In this document: positions 1-10,232 of the stretch, in pieces
Layout: each line of letters opens with the position of its first letter
Numbering within the stretch: position 1 is the stretch's first letter
Assembly: GCA_003427395.1 (NCBI GenBank)
Contig: BFEA01000088.1
Coordinates: 1,943,698-1,979,895, forward strand
From: Chara braunii
Taxonomy: Eukaryota > Streptophyta > Charophyceae > Charales > Characeae
Direction: 5' to 3'
Length of the DNA: 36,198 nucleotides
Position numbers and translations under genes: made by a program
The notes under the pieces: generated by a model
What the model saw: the letters and a program-made list of their open reading frames with translations, nothing else
What the model was told of the DNA's origin: nothing
The model's database searches: none

Positions 1-246
1 AAAAAAAAAAAAAAAAAAGAGAGAGAAAAAAGAACACAAGATTTTAGAAAAAGAGGAACAAGAAAAGGATTCAACCCAGTTCTTGGGATTTTCATCTGTG
101 ACATGGTTTTTTTAAGCCTACTAGATTACTAGATGTTGTATTTGTCAATTTGTCAATTTATCAACTTGTCAATTTGTCAATTTGTAAAATTGTCAATTTG
201 CCAATATGTCCATTTCTAGTGGTCAAATTTGTAGTTTCTACGCTTG
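1..246. repeat. A-run and degenerate 9-bp tandem array
   Basis: Positions 1-18 are all A. Positions 141-210 are a degenerate tandem array of a 9-bp unit close to TTTGTCAAT, about eight copies. No gene is visible here. Confidence 0.8.
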
Positions 247-254
247 TAGTTGTT
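247..254. repeat. Left 8-bp TSD of hAT-like MITE
   Basis: TAGTTGTT lies directly before the inverted-repeat element at 255-395 and recurs directly after it at 396-403. An 8-bp target-site duplication is the hallmark length of hAT-superfamily insertion. Confidence 0.85.
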
Positions 255-395
255 AGGGCATACTCACACTAGGCCCTCAAAATCGCAAAACCACAAAATG
301 ATCGGCCAGATCGAGTTCTTGTAAAGACAGGACTAGATCTGGCCGCTCATTTTCGGATTTTGCGATTTTTTGAGGACCTAGTGTGAGTATGCCCT
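255..395. mobile_element. hAT-like MITE, 141 bp
   Basis: The element is a near-palindrome. It opens AGGGCATACTCACACTAG and closes with the inverted complement, and the inverted arms continue inward for about 58 bp through CTCAAAATCGCAAAA to GGCCAGATC/GATCTGGCC. It has no coding capacity and would need a transposase supplied in trans. The 8-bp flanking duplication and short AGGG ends support a hAT-type assignment; the superfamily is inference from these hallmarks. Confidence 0.8.
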
Positions 396-403
396 TAGTT
401 GTT
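396..403. repeat. Right 8-bp TSD of hAT-like MITE
   Basis: Exact copy of TAGTTGTT at 247-254, immediately after the end of the MITE. Confidence 0.85.
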
Positions 404-855
404 AGTTTGCTCAACCATTCAAGGACAAATTTTGGCTGTAGTCGGGATGGGCTTGGCCGGGAGTGCCTCGCCCTGCCTGTGGCCACGGCATAAATGTAAG
501 GGACGCCGGACCCATTTTCCGGCACGCAATGAATGGTTGTTTGTTAAGGGGAAAAAAAAAAAAAAAAAAAAAAAGGATTCAACCCAAAAAAAAAAAAAAA
601 AAAAAAAGAAAAAAGAAAAGGAGCGTCACGCCGTCAGCATCTCCTCCTTCGAAAATGACACGTAAATACAACGTACGTTTACAATCGCTGTACCTACACT
701 GAAACTCGTACCAAATACAGCCATAATGACCTCACGTTCTCTTCGAGGGAAGAAGACTGTCGTCCCAGAGCATGCATAGGCATTTCCCCTACAGAAAAGA
801 CTGATACCACGGGGGGCGTGGGGCCGCAGCCAGGACGGCGGTGTACTGGCAGTGG
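404..855. other. Non-coding stretch with long A-runs
   Basis: Two A-rich runs (about 551-575 and 586-620) interrupt otherwise unremarkable sequence. Open frames here only translate lysine or phenylalanine runs. I see no supported gene. Confidence 0.6.
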
Positions 856-1080
856 GTCTTTGACAGCGTCCAATGGACCAGATACATTCAACCTGCCAGA
901 ACTCCATGCCGCACCCCTGTTATGTTGTGTGTTTTTTTTTTCTTTTCTTTTCTTTCTTACTCGAGAATGGGGACTTTACAAACTTAATATTCTACCTGCC
1001 AGAACTCCATGCTGCACCACTGTGTGTCTTTGACAGCGTCCAATGGACCAGATACATTCGACCTGCCAGAAAACCTTTCT
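856..1080. repeat. Imperfect direct repeats around a TTTTC-rich spacer
   Basis: The segment 856-911 (starting GTCTTTGACAGCGTCCAATG) recurs at 1026-1070. Its tail (ACCTGCCAGAACTCCATGC) also appears at 994-1012. The copies bracket a T-rich stretch at 932-958. This looks like a local duplication; no coding function is evident. Confidence 0.75.
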
Positions 1081-1101
1081 CGGCCATTTCGCGAAGATCA
1101 A

Positions 1102-1223
1102 GGGCCTCGCTGCACTACTCTCCTAATGTGCAAAATGAGAATGAATATTCCGCTACAACATGGACAGCTACACCGCCTTATTTTTTGTCTTTTGTGCACG
1201 TGGAGCGTAGTGCAGCGGCGCCC
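1102..1223. mobile_element. GGGCCTCGC-ended MITE (copy 1)
   Basis: The left end is GGGCCTCGCTGCACTACTC and the right end is its diverged inverted complement. The direct trinucleotide CAA flanks both ends (1099-1101 and 1224-1226), consistent with a 3-bp TSD. It shares internal sequence (the GTGCAAAA..GAG..GAAT region) with the copies at 1944, 15146 and 16130. It is non-coding. GGGC ends plus a 3-bp TSD suggest a PIF/Harbinger (Tourist-like) origin. Confidence 0.75.
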
Positions 1224-1318
1224 CAAGTGTAGTATCTGTTTTGGTCAATGTTATGTCAGATGCGTGGTCCATCGGACCTTTCCCTCACCGTACTTGTACA
1301 CTGAGAAATACTTAGAGG

Positions 1319-1680
1319 CTCGCCACACAGGCTGTCGAATGTCGAAAATTTTCGACACTCGGGCCGTCGACAGTTTTCCCCCTCTTCGCCACACAGGCTG
1401 TCGAGGGGCAAGGTTTTTNGTCATGGACAGGCGGACTCCACCGCACGGGTGTCACGGAACAGTCCCTGACAATGCAAAATAGAACGCAATTTTCGACACC
1501 CCGGCGGGCCACTGTCGAATTTCGGTCACCCGCAGGCTGGGGGAAACGAGTGCTGGAGGGCGGCTGTCGAAAGTGTCATTCTGACACCTGTCGAATTTTT
1601 TTTGAAACGCAATTCGTCGAAAGTCTATGTGGCTATGCAAAACTGTCGAAAACTCGGTTTTCGACAGCCTGTGTGGCGAG
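1319..1680. mobile_element. Inverted-repeat element with TGTCGAAA subterminal repeats
   Basis: The perfect 20-bp termini are CTCGCCACACAGGCTGTCGA (1319-1338) and its inverted complement (1661-1680). Many TGTCGAAA/TTTCGACA motifs fill the subterminal regions. A second inward copy of the terminal sequence begins near 1387, so two elements may be nested or one end was duplicated. There is an N at 1419. A relative with the same ends lies at 16362-16796. No coding sequence is supported and the TSD is not clear. Confidence 0.75.
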
Positions 1681-1830
1681 TGGTCCCCCACAGAAGAATT
1701 CAAACACTACCCTCACAGAACTCAAACACGGCGCGCGTTTTTTTTTACTTACTTTCGGAAACCTCCAAAAGAAGCCAAAACAAAACCTCCAAAATTATGG
1801 TATTATTAAAAAAGAAAAGGAAAAAAAAAA

Positions 1831-1921
1831 GAAGAAGACACGAGGGTGCAACTGGAGGAGAAACCGTATTCACACGAAGAAGACACGAGGGTACAGCTGG
1901 AGGAGAAACCGTATTCACACG
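1831..1921. repeat. 45-bp tandem duplication
   Basis: Two nearly identical 45-bp units starting GAAGAAGACACGAGGGT lie head to tail, offset by exactly 45 bp. Confidence 0.85.
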
Positions 1922-1943
1922 AAAAAGTAGATGTCCCGACATG

Positions 1944-2065
1944 GGGCCTCGCTGCACTACTCTTGAAATGCACAAAGGACAAAAATCATGGCCGTGTATC
2001 TTTCCATACTCTAGCGGAAGATTCACTCTCGTTTTGCACATTTCTAGAGTAGTGCAGCGAGGCCC
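1944..2065. mobile_element. GGGCCTCGC-ended MITE (copy 2)
   Basis: The ends GGGCCTCGCTGCACTACTCT and AGAGTAGTGCAGCGAGGCCC are perfect inverted complements. The internal sequence aligns with copies at 1102, 15146 and 16130, but in the opposite orientation to 16130. Flanking trinucleotides are ATG and GTG, matching at two of three positions, so the TSD is eroded. Confidence 0.8.
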
Positions 2066-2110
2066 GTGGATTACACTGTTAGGGCCGACTCGTCGCAGAA
2101 CGATCAGCAT

Positions 2111-2361
2111 TTCTTTTTTTTTTTTTTCTTTTTTTTTTTTTTGGAAAGCATGAACTTTTATTATAATAACAACAGGACGAGGCCGGGGACCTCACAATTC
2201 TACCCGGAGTTATCCTGGCAGCCTCAGCCAGTTTACCTTACGAATTTTGCTAAAGTACAAGTCCTCTGCGCAAAATAACCCCCAACTATTGCCGGAAATC
2301 AGGTCCAGCGTCCTGCCCTACGAAGATTACTTCCCAAAAAACTATCCACTTGAAGCCCAGT
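2111..2361 (-). mobile_element. LINE 3' end fragment with poly(A) tail
   Basis: Read on the minus strand this is a LINE 3' UTR ending in poly(A), seen as the T-run at 2111-2142. A canonical AATAAA signal (2157-2162) lies 15 bases before the tail. The segment shares the family 3' motif GGACCC/T-GGTTTCC (at 2293-2316) and the stretch GAATTGTGAGGTCCCC with the LINE tail at 35368-35507. It was later interrupted by the full-length LINE at 2377. Confidence 0.75.
2157..2162 (-). promoter_or_regulatory. Polyadenylation signal AATAAA of LINE fragment
   Basis: AATAAA on the minus strand, 15 bases upstream of the A-tail, at the expected distance. Confidence 0.65.
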
Positions 2362-2376
2362 AAAAATTCCCAATTC
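2362..2376. repeat. 15-bp LINE target-site duplication, tail side
   Basis: AAAAATTCCCAATTC abuts the poly(A) tail (T-run 2377-2404) of the minus-strand LINE and recurs exactly at 10233-10247 beyond its 5' end. Confidence 0.9.
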
Positions 2377-2404
2377 TTTTTTTTTTTTTTTTTTTTTTTT
2401 TTTT

Positions 2405-2748
2405 CGGAGAACCATATGAGCATTTATTTCACAAGGTCAAAAGAGACAGGGCCGGGAAACCCCACAACAATCCCGAAGTACTGGGGCCATTACCCAGATA
2501 GGCTCCTGGAAACCGGGTCCAGTGTCCCTTTTGGCCAGAAAAACCAGCTCCCCAAATAAAAATAGAAGACTCCGACACCCATACCAGTTATATCTCCAAA
2601 CTTTCCTAACCTCACTTGGTGGGGAGCTATAACTTCTGGTGTTAAACTGGAAGGGTAGAGGTTAGGAAAGTTTAACAGGACTCTATAGTGGGGAGATAAA
2701 ACTTTCCTAGACTTGCATGTTTAACAGGACTCTATGGTGGGGAGCGCT
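2405..2748 (-). other. LINE 3' UTR
   Basis: Non-coding tail of the LINE. It holds the family 3' motif (complement of GGAAACCGGGTCCAGTGTCC at 2508-2527, and CTGGGGCCATTACCCAG at 2481-2497). A roughly 23-bp direct repeat lies at 2667-2696 and 2722-2745, and the palindrome GGGAGCGCTTTAGCGCTCCC at 2740-2759. Such 3' structure may serve recognition by the LINE's own reverse transcriptase; that role is inference. Confidence 0.65.
2423..2428 (-). promoter_or_regulatory. LINE polyadenylation signal AATAAA
   Basis: AATAAA on the minus strand ends 18 bases before the A-tail (T-run 2377-2404), the standard spacing for cleavage and polyadenylation. Confidence 0.75.
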
Positions 2749-5700
2749 TTAGCGCTCCCCATGTCCCTGAGGGGACAACAACCAAGGACAAAACTGCAAC
2801 CTACCATTTGAGTCCAGTTTAACCACACTAGAATTCCTTCCCCACGTATCCCAAAACCACTTCCTAGACTTTTGGGTGCCTGGAACTTTGTGCCTGAGGC
2901 AATCACTCCGAATTGTGGTTCTAATCTGCTGGGTCACCAACAGCTTAATCTGAGCATCCGTGGTCCCTGACGACCTAAAAAGTAAATTGTTTCGATCGTC
3001 CCAAATGATTTTCAGAATGATTGCCCTCAAGCATTGAGCCACATAGAGCAAATCCTGCTCAGATGTTTTCTCTTTGTTGTGAGTGCCTGAGATTATCCAT
3101 TCGTCTGTCCACTCAAAAGTTTTTGCTGAGAACTTCTCCCAATGCGATATCCACCAATCCCAAATTCTACGTGACGCTGGACAAAGTAAGCCACAAATGT
3201 CTGTTTGTCTCCCAAGGCCAACGGCAGCGGACACATACTGTTGAAATTGGCATTCCCCTAGCCGCTAGGTTAACTGCAGAAGCTGTGGCCAAAAAAGATT
3301 GAAGCCATACAATACTTGCTAGCCTTTGAGAAGGGATCGCTTTATACTGCCGCCACAGCGAGGCTAATTGCTCTTCCGAAATCATCAAGAGATCCCCTTC
3401 CGCTCTGCGTTTAGCTACTGATACTGCAGGGGGCTTAGCAACCTTCGCCCTTTGAATTGATACTCCCACCTTTGCTTTATAGTTTGCCAAACTGATCTTC
3501 TTTTGCTCCTGTCCGATGAGTCATCCCAAGGCACGTATATCCACTGCCGCTTCCGCCAGTGGGAGTAATCCCATTGGTAGTTCAGCAGCCCATGTAGTTC
3601 CCCTTGCCCCAACAATTCTTTTGAGGTGCGGCTGAACTACTATTTCCACTAAGCTACTCATCTCAAACAACCGCACAGACTTTTGTCCTGGAGATAGTTC
3701 CTTGGTGAATTCAACCGAACTATCAATTTGCCATTCCATTGCCAGCCAGCCTTCTTCTCCCAGATCTTGAGTAACGTGATACACCACTGGTGGATAAGAG
3801 GAGCTACAGATGCCCCATAGGCCAGCTGCCGGAATACACTCCTCTGTCAAAATCTGAATCCATGAAAAAGGGATCGCTTGTTGAACTACTTACTATTAGC
3901 CTATTTTTAACGTCTCTGAGTCTTCCTAGACTGAGCTTAATTTGGTCCAAGGTTTTCCACATTCCTTTCGACTCATCCCACAGATCTTTCAATTTTACCA
4001 CACCTCGCTCTATCTAGGATTTACCAAACTTCCCTGGGGAGTCATGGGCTGAGAATGTCTTCCCCTCTTTATCTGTTATCAGCGGGTTTTCAAAGATGAT
4101 TTGGTTCAAGACCGCTGCCCTGGTGGAAGGACCTTCTCTGTCTGTTGGAAACACCTTATTCCAAGCATACAGAATGTCCTTCCAAATTTTGGACTTTGGT
4201 TGTTTACTAACATAAGAACCTATTTGTAAACAAGCCAAAACATCTTCATCTCGACTCAAAGACCATTCTCCTCGCAAGATATATACAGCCAATTTCAACC
4301 AAGGGGAATCCAATCTTGCTGACAGGGCCTTAATGGGCCATTTGGCAAGCATTGCGATGTTTTGCTGGCGAGGGTCCAGCACTCCCAGACCCCCTTCATC
4401 CCTGGGGAACGAAACGGTTTCCCACGCAACTTTTGCCATGAAACCTTCCTGCTCACTGCCTTCCGGTTTCCACAATACCCTTGCCGCAGCTCGTCTTATC
4501 CTTTTATATGCCCCTTCACCCAGGAGATGGACCGCCAAGGTATACCATAAGATTGAAAAAACAGCTGTAGAGATGACCAGTGCTCGGCCCAGGAGGGACA
4601 CATGTTTCTTGCTTTGCCATGATAGGAGCCTGTTAACCACTCTCTCTTCAAGAAGCGAATCTTGATAGGACGAGTTCTCTGATAATCAGATTTGAATTCC
4701 TAGAAACCTCTCAGAAGAGACTGCGGGTACTTTTTTAAGACCCCAGTTTACCCGTAGTTTAAATGGTTCCGGCAAGAAGAACGCGGACTTATTCCAATTG
4801 ATAGACGTCTCTGACAACTCGCAATAGCTATTCAAAATCTTCCTCAGATTCAACAAATAAGACCGGGAATTAATGCAGGCTACCGAGAGGTCGTCCGCCA
4901 AAGCACCTCCTTTCCATTCCACTTCATCCCTTAAAGATAGGCCTTTTACCCTCCCACTATATCTCAGGTTATCAAGCAAAATTTCCAAGTGGATCACGAA
5001 GAGTAGAGGGGCAAGGGGGCAGCCCTGCCTCAAAGATCTAGTCAAGGAGAAGGCCCTAGAGATTTGTCCATTCACCATCACTGCCGCCTTAGCACTAGAG
5101 TACATAACTGATACCCAATTGCAAAAATTTTGACCGAAGTTCATATGTTTCATCGTAGTCATCACAAAGGCTCATCCGACTCTATCATACGCCTTCTCTA
5201 TATCTAATAAAAGTATTGCAACATTTCTATTCTCTTTTGCAATGATTTCTAATGCTTGAATAGTGGCTGCAATATTATCTAAAATAGATCCGTGTTTCAC
5301 AAAAGCCCCTTGCTCACTTCCTATTAGAGAAGGGAGGTATCTAGCTAGAACCTTTGCGAGGAGTTTGTACGACACATTAAGAACCGAAATCGGTCTCTAG
5401 TTTCGCACATCAGTTTTTTCACCTTTTTTATATAACAGCATTATAATCCCTTTCATCATACCTCTAGTGAGTCGCCCTCCTGTGAGGACCGCATTATAGG
5501 TTCTCAATAGATGAGGGCTGATTACCTCCCAAACGGCCAGATACAGTTCGATTGGGAGACCATCATCGCCGGGGCACTTACCACTAGCCATTTGTTTTGC
5601 CGCCACATAGAGTTCTTCCGGGTTTACCGGTCTATCTAGATCCAACTTAGCTGACGGGGACATGCTTCTCTTGGACCAAGTCCAGAAATCATTTCCTTCT

Positions 5701-6849
5701 CGTAAGTCGGAATCACAGTCATCAAAGGGTTTACGGGTAGTTAGGATATCCTGGAAGTACAAACATGCATATTCGCACATTACCTCCAAGTCCATGGAAA
5801 TCTGCGGAGAGATAGAGAAGGGATGGGCCAGTTGGCGCATGGGCATCTTCGTAGACTGTAGCAATAATCGTCGGAATGTCTCCTTACACATGCGATCGTC
5901 GGTGATAATATTCCTCTGGGCAAGCCACTTCTTCCATCTAACCTGTTGTTGGATTTCTAGTGCTTCCAACTGATGATAGGCCCGTTACCTGACCCCTGTC
6001 CAGTAGGCGTCAGTAATAGGATGTTTACCGAATTCCTTCTCCGCAATTTGAATTTTCCGTAAAAGCCCTCTCTCGACTTTTTTCCGTTCCATGGCCTTTA
6101 TCTGGGAGATATTACTCAGCAAACCCTGCAGGATTCTGAATCCTACTTCCAACCAGTCTTCCTTCTTCTCGAATAAAGACGTAGCCTTTTCCCATTCCTT
6201 GAAATGGTTACGGATCCAGTCTGAAAATCCGGATCATTAAGATGCTGGGTATTCAATTTAAAGTAAGAGCTCCAAAATTTCTGTGCCTGAGAAATCTGAA
6301 ATTCTGCAGTGATTGGCAGGTGATCCGACATAGGCCCTACCCCAACCTCTATCCTGTGGCGAGTTTCCCATGGGGTTCCCTTCATAAGCATGAAATCCAA
6401 CCTCTTCCTTACCGGTGGAGACTGGGACCCAAACCAAGTATATCCCGAATCCTCAGGATAGAGTACCCTAAATGCATCGATTAGACCTTGACTAGTCAGA
6501 AAGGCATTTAATAATCTGATATCCAGTCTTATCGGAGTCACTTTTGGCGTATCCAAGCCCGGGTTTAGTACTTTGTTCCAGTCAGCAGCTATGATAAGAT
6601 TAGCACAATCAGGGAGAAAACTCGACATTTGCGAAATAAACTTAATTCTTTCCTTATAACAGACCAGAAGATATGCAGACATCACAACCCAATCCTCCGA
6701 GCCCACCGAGAATTTCACCCAAAGCCACCTACCCCAGGTGTCAACCATAGTATCAATGATCTGAGTGTCGAAGTTTTTGTGAAACAGGATTCCCACACCA
6801 CCCCTTGTTCCGTATTCCCCCTGTCCCCCCCTAGCAGGGCCCCAAAATT

Positions 6850-7305
6850 GAGGGTCTGTCCACCAACTTTCCACCTCCCGTATACGGTTATCATCTAACT
6901 TAGATTCTTGGATGCACAAAATTGGAATTCTGAGGGTCTGTCCACCAGCTTTCCACCTCCCGTATACGGTTATCATCTAACTTAGATTCTTGGATGCACA
7001 AAATTGGAATTATTTCTTTATGCATCCAAGATTTCAGACGGCTACGTTTCTGTTTGAACCCCGTATCACACCTGTCTCTTATACACATCTAGATGTGTAT
7101 AAGAGACCTCCCGTATACGGTTATCATCTAACTTAGATTCTTGGATGCACAAAATTGGAATTCTGAGGGTCTGTCCACCAACTTTCCACCTCCCGTATAC
7201 GGTTATCATCTAACTTAGATTCTTGGATGCACAAAATTGGAATTATTTCTTTATGCATCCAAGATTTCAGACGGCTACGTTTCTGTTTGAACCCCGTATC
7301 ACACA
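6850..7305. other. Artefactual duplication around a library adaptor
   Basis: A unit of the LINE endonuclease coding region (from GAGGGTCTGTCCACCA to CACAAAATTGGAATT) appears four times, near 6850, 6931, 7108 (5' part missing) and 7163. The two longer versions run to the same ending, CCCCGTATCACAC, near 7070 and 7303. The duplicated blocks meet exactly at the Nextera junction sequence at 7072-7107. The natural protein reads straight from the repeated unit into FWGPARGGQGEYG, so the extra copies are best explained as a mate-pair misassembly. Confidence 0.85.
7072..7107. other. Nextera mate-pair junction adaptor contamination
   Basis: CTGTCTCTTATACACATCT is followed at once by its inverted complement, lacking only the last two bases. 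This is the Tn5 mosaic-end junction adaptor used in Nextera mate-pair libraries. It is not genomic. Reading through it on the minus strand yields the well-known spurious peptide start MCIRDR. Confidence 0.97.
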
Positions 7306-7343
7306 GTCCTCGTACATTCCATGACGCGATCTTCAACTTACCA

Positions 7344-8006
7344 TTACTGAGCATCAGTCGACGAGAGGCCTTTTTTGCCATGGATGCGGCCTCCTGGTGA
7401 TTCCTCGTTATCCGGTTTCTTCCGTCTCCGTGCTCCCTCCCTACCTCCTGACGAAGGTGAAGNCACCTGCCATGGGGTGCCTAGGGTGGCTTTGAAGGAC
7501 TCGTCAAATAGAGCACTTCTATACACTTCCGCATCACGGAGCCATTCCGCTATCACTTTGGCGGATAGGGAACCCTTCAGTGAGATCTTTTCGAGATCCT
7601 CATTGAGATCTGAATCCAAGAGATCTAGGGCAAACCAAGATCTATCCAGAGCTTCGAGTTGGTCCTTAATTGTATCCTCCATTTTGGCGTCCAAAAAAGC
7701 AAAATAGAATATCGTTTTTTGGCCCGATGGTAACGCGACGGTATTTACCCCAGTCCTCATCCCTTGGATTACCCTGATCTGGAGGCAACTCGGGACTATA
7801 GATCTTGTCCTCTTTAGGATCGCTGGTTCCGTCAGCAACTCCTTGAATTCCACCGTTGGTAGTTCCATAGAACCATCCGCTAACTGAGTAGCCAGAATCG
7901 TCACGCCTGACCTAGCACGAGCGAATATGAGGGGAACTAAAACTCTAACAATATTGTTCCCTCTGTTCAGGGTTTCGATCAGCTCTCCTCCCACCAGACC
8001 TTCCAC
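7344..8006 (-). pseudogene. LINE ORF1 C-terminal part, separated by frameshift
   Basis: An open frame of 220 codons lies between the zinc-knuckle part of ORF1 and the start of ORF2. It probably is the C-terminal half of ORF1, cut off by a stop at 8112 and frameshifts in the Glu-rich GAGGAG tract (about 8040-8105). It ends with a basic, low-complexity tail (RREGARRRKKP-like). I recognise no catalytic motif. An N occurs at 7463. The stop at 7344 overlaps the ORF2 start by about 38 bases, as in other two-ORF LINEs. Whether this was once fused to the upstream ORF1 or was separate cannot be decided here. Confidence 0.6.
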
Positions 8007-8071
8007 TCTCCCTCCTCACCCTGTCCCACTACCTTCCTCTTCCATCATCCTCCACCTTCCTTCTCATTCTC

Positions 8072-8104
<33 letters not shown>

Positions 8105-8111
8105 TGACCCT

Positions 8112-9422
8112 TCACTTATCTTTACCTCTTTCGCAAATCCCTGCCTTCATGTGGTCCCTCCCGCCACTTCCCGATCTGAAGGCTTTAGACAAAACTTTGT
8201 ACGCCCCTTTCTCCAATGCGGATAACCGGCTGTTTCCTTCACTCTCTGATTCTACGCCGTCGTCCGCCCGGCTCGAGCAATCTCCCTTCACCCTAGAGTG
8301 TTGTCCACTAGGGTCCCCTTGCTTGCTCTTCCCCTTCTTCTTCTGCGTGGTCTGCTGCTGTGGTTTCCCTTCCTTCCCTTTCGATAATCCCTTGGTTTTC
8401 TTCTGACCCTCATCCCTCGATCCTTTCCTTGAGCCGGAGGTCAATTTCTCCTGGTACGACTGGTTTCCCCTCGGAAATCTATGGAATCCTGTCGTAGGGG
8501 GTTTCTCTCCAATCGGCACGAAGCCTGAAAAAGGTGGGGACGACGGTACTGGCCTGTTGAAGTTATCCGCAAATGGATCTGCCTCGGCATTCCTGGGGCA
8601 ATAGTCGTCTTTCTCCTCGTGATAAAATTCTCTACAACGATTGCACCACGGGGTTTGTGCTGAAACCACCTCAAAATAATAGTCACCTTGTCTAGGGACT
8701 CCTACCACCAACCTTGGTTTCACCCGAGCCTTCACACTCACATCCATATCAAATCTTACCGAGCCCAGTTCTGGGTCTTCTTCCTCCTTTTCCACAAGAT
8801 GTACCTTCAACATTGTACCAAAGGTGTTTTCTACAGCAACACAAAGCGATGACAACAGCTGAAACGGAACACGAAGGCATCGGATCCAAAAAAAATTGGA
8901 AGCCGGGTCCTTATATGTCCTCATTTCCGCCAAGGTCATCCATGGAAGGAATTCAACCCTATACTCCTTCCCCTCGGTAACTATCACATTGTTCCCTTTT
9001 TTTAACATCCAGGTGATTACCGCTTTTTCCGCGGAAACAAAAGAGGCCAAGTTTCTCCCCACGCTCTGATATCTACCCCTTGTAGTACGCTCATCCAAGA
9101 GACCCGAGTCATACCAGGCGTTCTCATAGACTCTGACCAACTTCTTTTTCATCTTGTTTGACAACACAGCAGCCTCGTTTGAAAAGACAACAGTCACCGC
9201 ATGCTCCTTCAACCATTGGATACTGAGGTCAGAGAAGTCTTCGTTTAGATCAAAACGAGCAATATCCTCACTAATCTCTGCTACCCCAATATTCAACCCC
9301 CTTGGCAAAATTCCATCCCTAAAGCAGTCTTCAAATAGTGAGGAGATTTGCTGTTTTTCCTCCGCGGTATAAACTCGATTCCTCGACTGCCCCCCTCGGG
9401 GTACATCCCCCGGGGTGCCCAT
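8112..9422 (-). pseudogene. LINE ORF1: DUF4283-like protein with zinc knuckle
   Basis: ORF1 proteins of plant L1-like LINEs bind the element RNA and form the ribonucleoprotein with ORF2. I place the start at the ATG at 9422 (MGTPGDVPRGG); the open frame extends in-frame to 9548, but the extra part is a hydrophobic stretch that looks like 5' UTR. Residues about 130-250 (from FVSAEKAV through PWMTLAEM, FFWIRCLRVPFQ and RFDMDVSV) resemble the DUF4283 fold of plant LINE/gag-like proteins. A zinc-knuckle-like CNRC..H..C motif follows at about 259-275, then a Lys-rich tail (about 340-390). The stop at 8112 is probably premature, because coding-like sequence continues downstream in another frame. 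Confidence 0.75.
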
Positions 9423-10232
9423 TCCCCCGCTCTTATCTACCAGACCAAGGAAAAATGATCCCAGCCAGCAGATATAGAAACAGCCAATCAATGGCTTAAC
9501 AGCCAACTGATATTGCTGTACTATCATGAGAAACAACACTAATATCACAACTTCCTAGAGCAGGGTAGGGTTAACGAGATACGAGATTACCACTCTCTCT
9601 ATCAAAGGAGATTCTCCACCTCGTCTCTTCCTGAAGCTTTGAGGTTGATACACCGCTTCACATGCAGGCTGATCTGTCTTGAAAGAGGGGTCCGAACCCT
9701 CTGCACTTTCTTCCGACAGCTTGCTCATTCCAGGCATCAGCTTCTCCATACCATGCCACAATCCCAAATCTCCCTGCCTGGGAGAAGTCTCATTGGCTGC
9801 AAAGGCAAGCAAGTTTCCTTTTGAGATGGTATCGATCAACGGTCAACGGGCAACGGACGGGAGGGGCTAAGCACTCCAGGCCGCTAATGAAAAGATACAC
9901 CCATCCTACCAAGGATGTTGCTATTCTGGAAGAACAGCAGTGTTACTTAACTAACTGCCATAGCACAACGCCATGGCAGGAAACGGCTCGAGTGCGACCT
10001 CTTCATCTCCACTTATAATCCTCGCCCTCGAGACTACCGAGGTGAGCGTCGCAGCATGCGCCCGCCACTCTCGGAGCCTGTATCTTAGCATTCGGTATCG
10101 CCATTCAGGGCGCAACCCTAGCGCTAATCAGCGTTGCTGAATTAGCGCATGGATTAGCGCACGGATAGCGCTACCGCTCCCCCCGCCGACCCAAATTTTT
10201 AGCTATCGAATTGTCACCTTCATCGAGCACCA
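9423..10232 (-). other. LINE 5' UTR / internal promoter region
   Basis: About 0.8 kb between the element's 5' end (GGTGCTCGATG on the minus strand, directly against the TSD) and ORF1. LINE 5' UTRs normally carry an internal promoter; no specific promoter element can be named. A repeated AGCGCTA/TAGCGC motif lies at about 10110-10175. A short in-frame ORF (9839-9555) precedes ORF1, ends at a TAG, and may be chance. Confidence 0.6.

Larger units (their letters stand above)
2749..7381 (-). pseudogene. LINE ORF2: endonuclease-reverse transcriptase, broken
   Basis: ORF2 of an L1-like element nicks target DNA and reverse-transcribes the element RNA at the nick. It starts at 7381 (MAKKASRRL). An AP-endonuclease domain follows: KIASWNVRGL, ILCIQESKL, AADWNKVL, RLDFMLM and SDHLPI. 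The reverse transcriptase region (about 5970-4014) shows GKCPGDDGLPIE, DIEKAYDRV, RQGCPLAPLLF and the catalytic ADD in ALADDLSV. A zf-RVT-like segment (CVRC..ETNRHLWLT, about 3240-3190) and a C-terminal WFWDTW..GRLQFCPWLL region close it. The RT frame is interrupted by in-frame stops near 5979, 5395, 5182, 4687 and 4014. Further frameshifts lie near 6143, 3845, 3600-3490 and 3195. Part of the endonuclease region is duplicated artefactually around an adaptor. It is clearly non-functional. Confidence 0.92.
2377..10232 (-). mobile_element. Full-length L1-like LINE, inactivated
   Basis: A minus-strand non-LTR retrotransposon of about 7.86 kb bounded by a perfect 15-bp TSD. From 5' to 3' it has a 5' UTR (10232-9423), ORF1 with a zinc knuckle, ORF2 with AP-endonuclease, reverse transcriptase and C-terminal zinc-finger regions, a 3' UTR with AATAAA, and a 28-base A-tail. 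ORF1 and ORF2 overlap slightly in different frames (ORF2 ATG at 7381, ORF1 stop at 7344). Both are broken by frameshifts and stops. The physical copy is about 0.2 kb too long because of an assembly artefact near 6850-7305. It inserted between an older LINE tail and the sequence now at 10248. Confidence 0.9.

Noticed and set aside
399-702. ORFs with lysine runs
   Set aside because: Produced by A-runs; no support for coding.
6900-7088. 62-codon ORF beginning MCIRDRCDTG
   Set aside because: It starts inside the Nextera junction adaptor; MCIRDR is a known translation artefact of that sequence.
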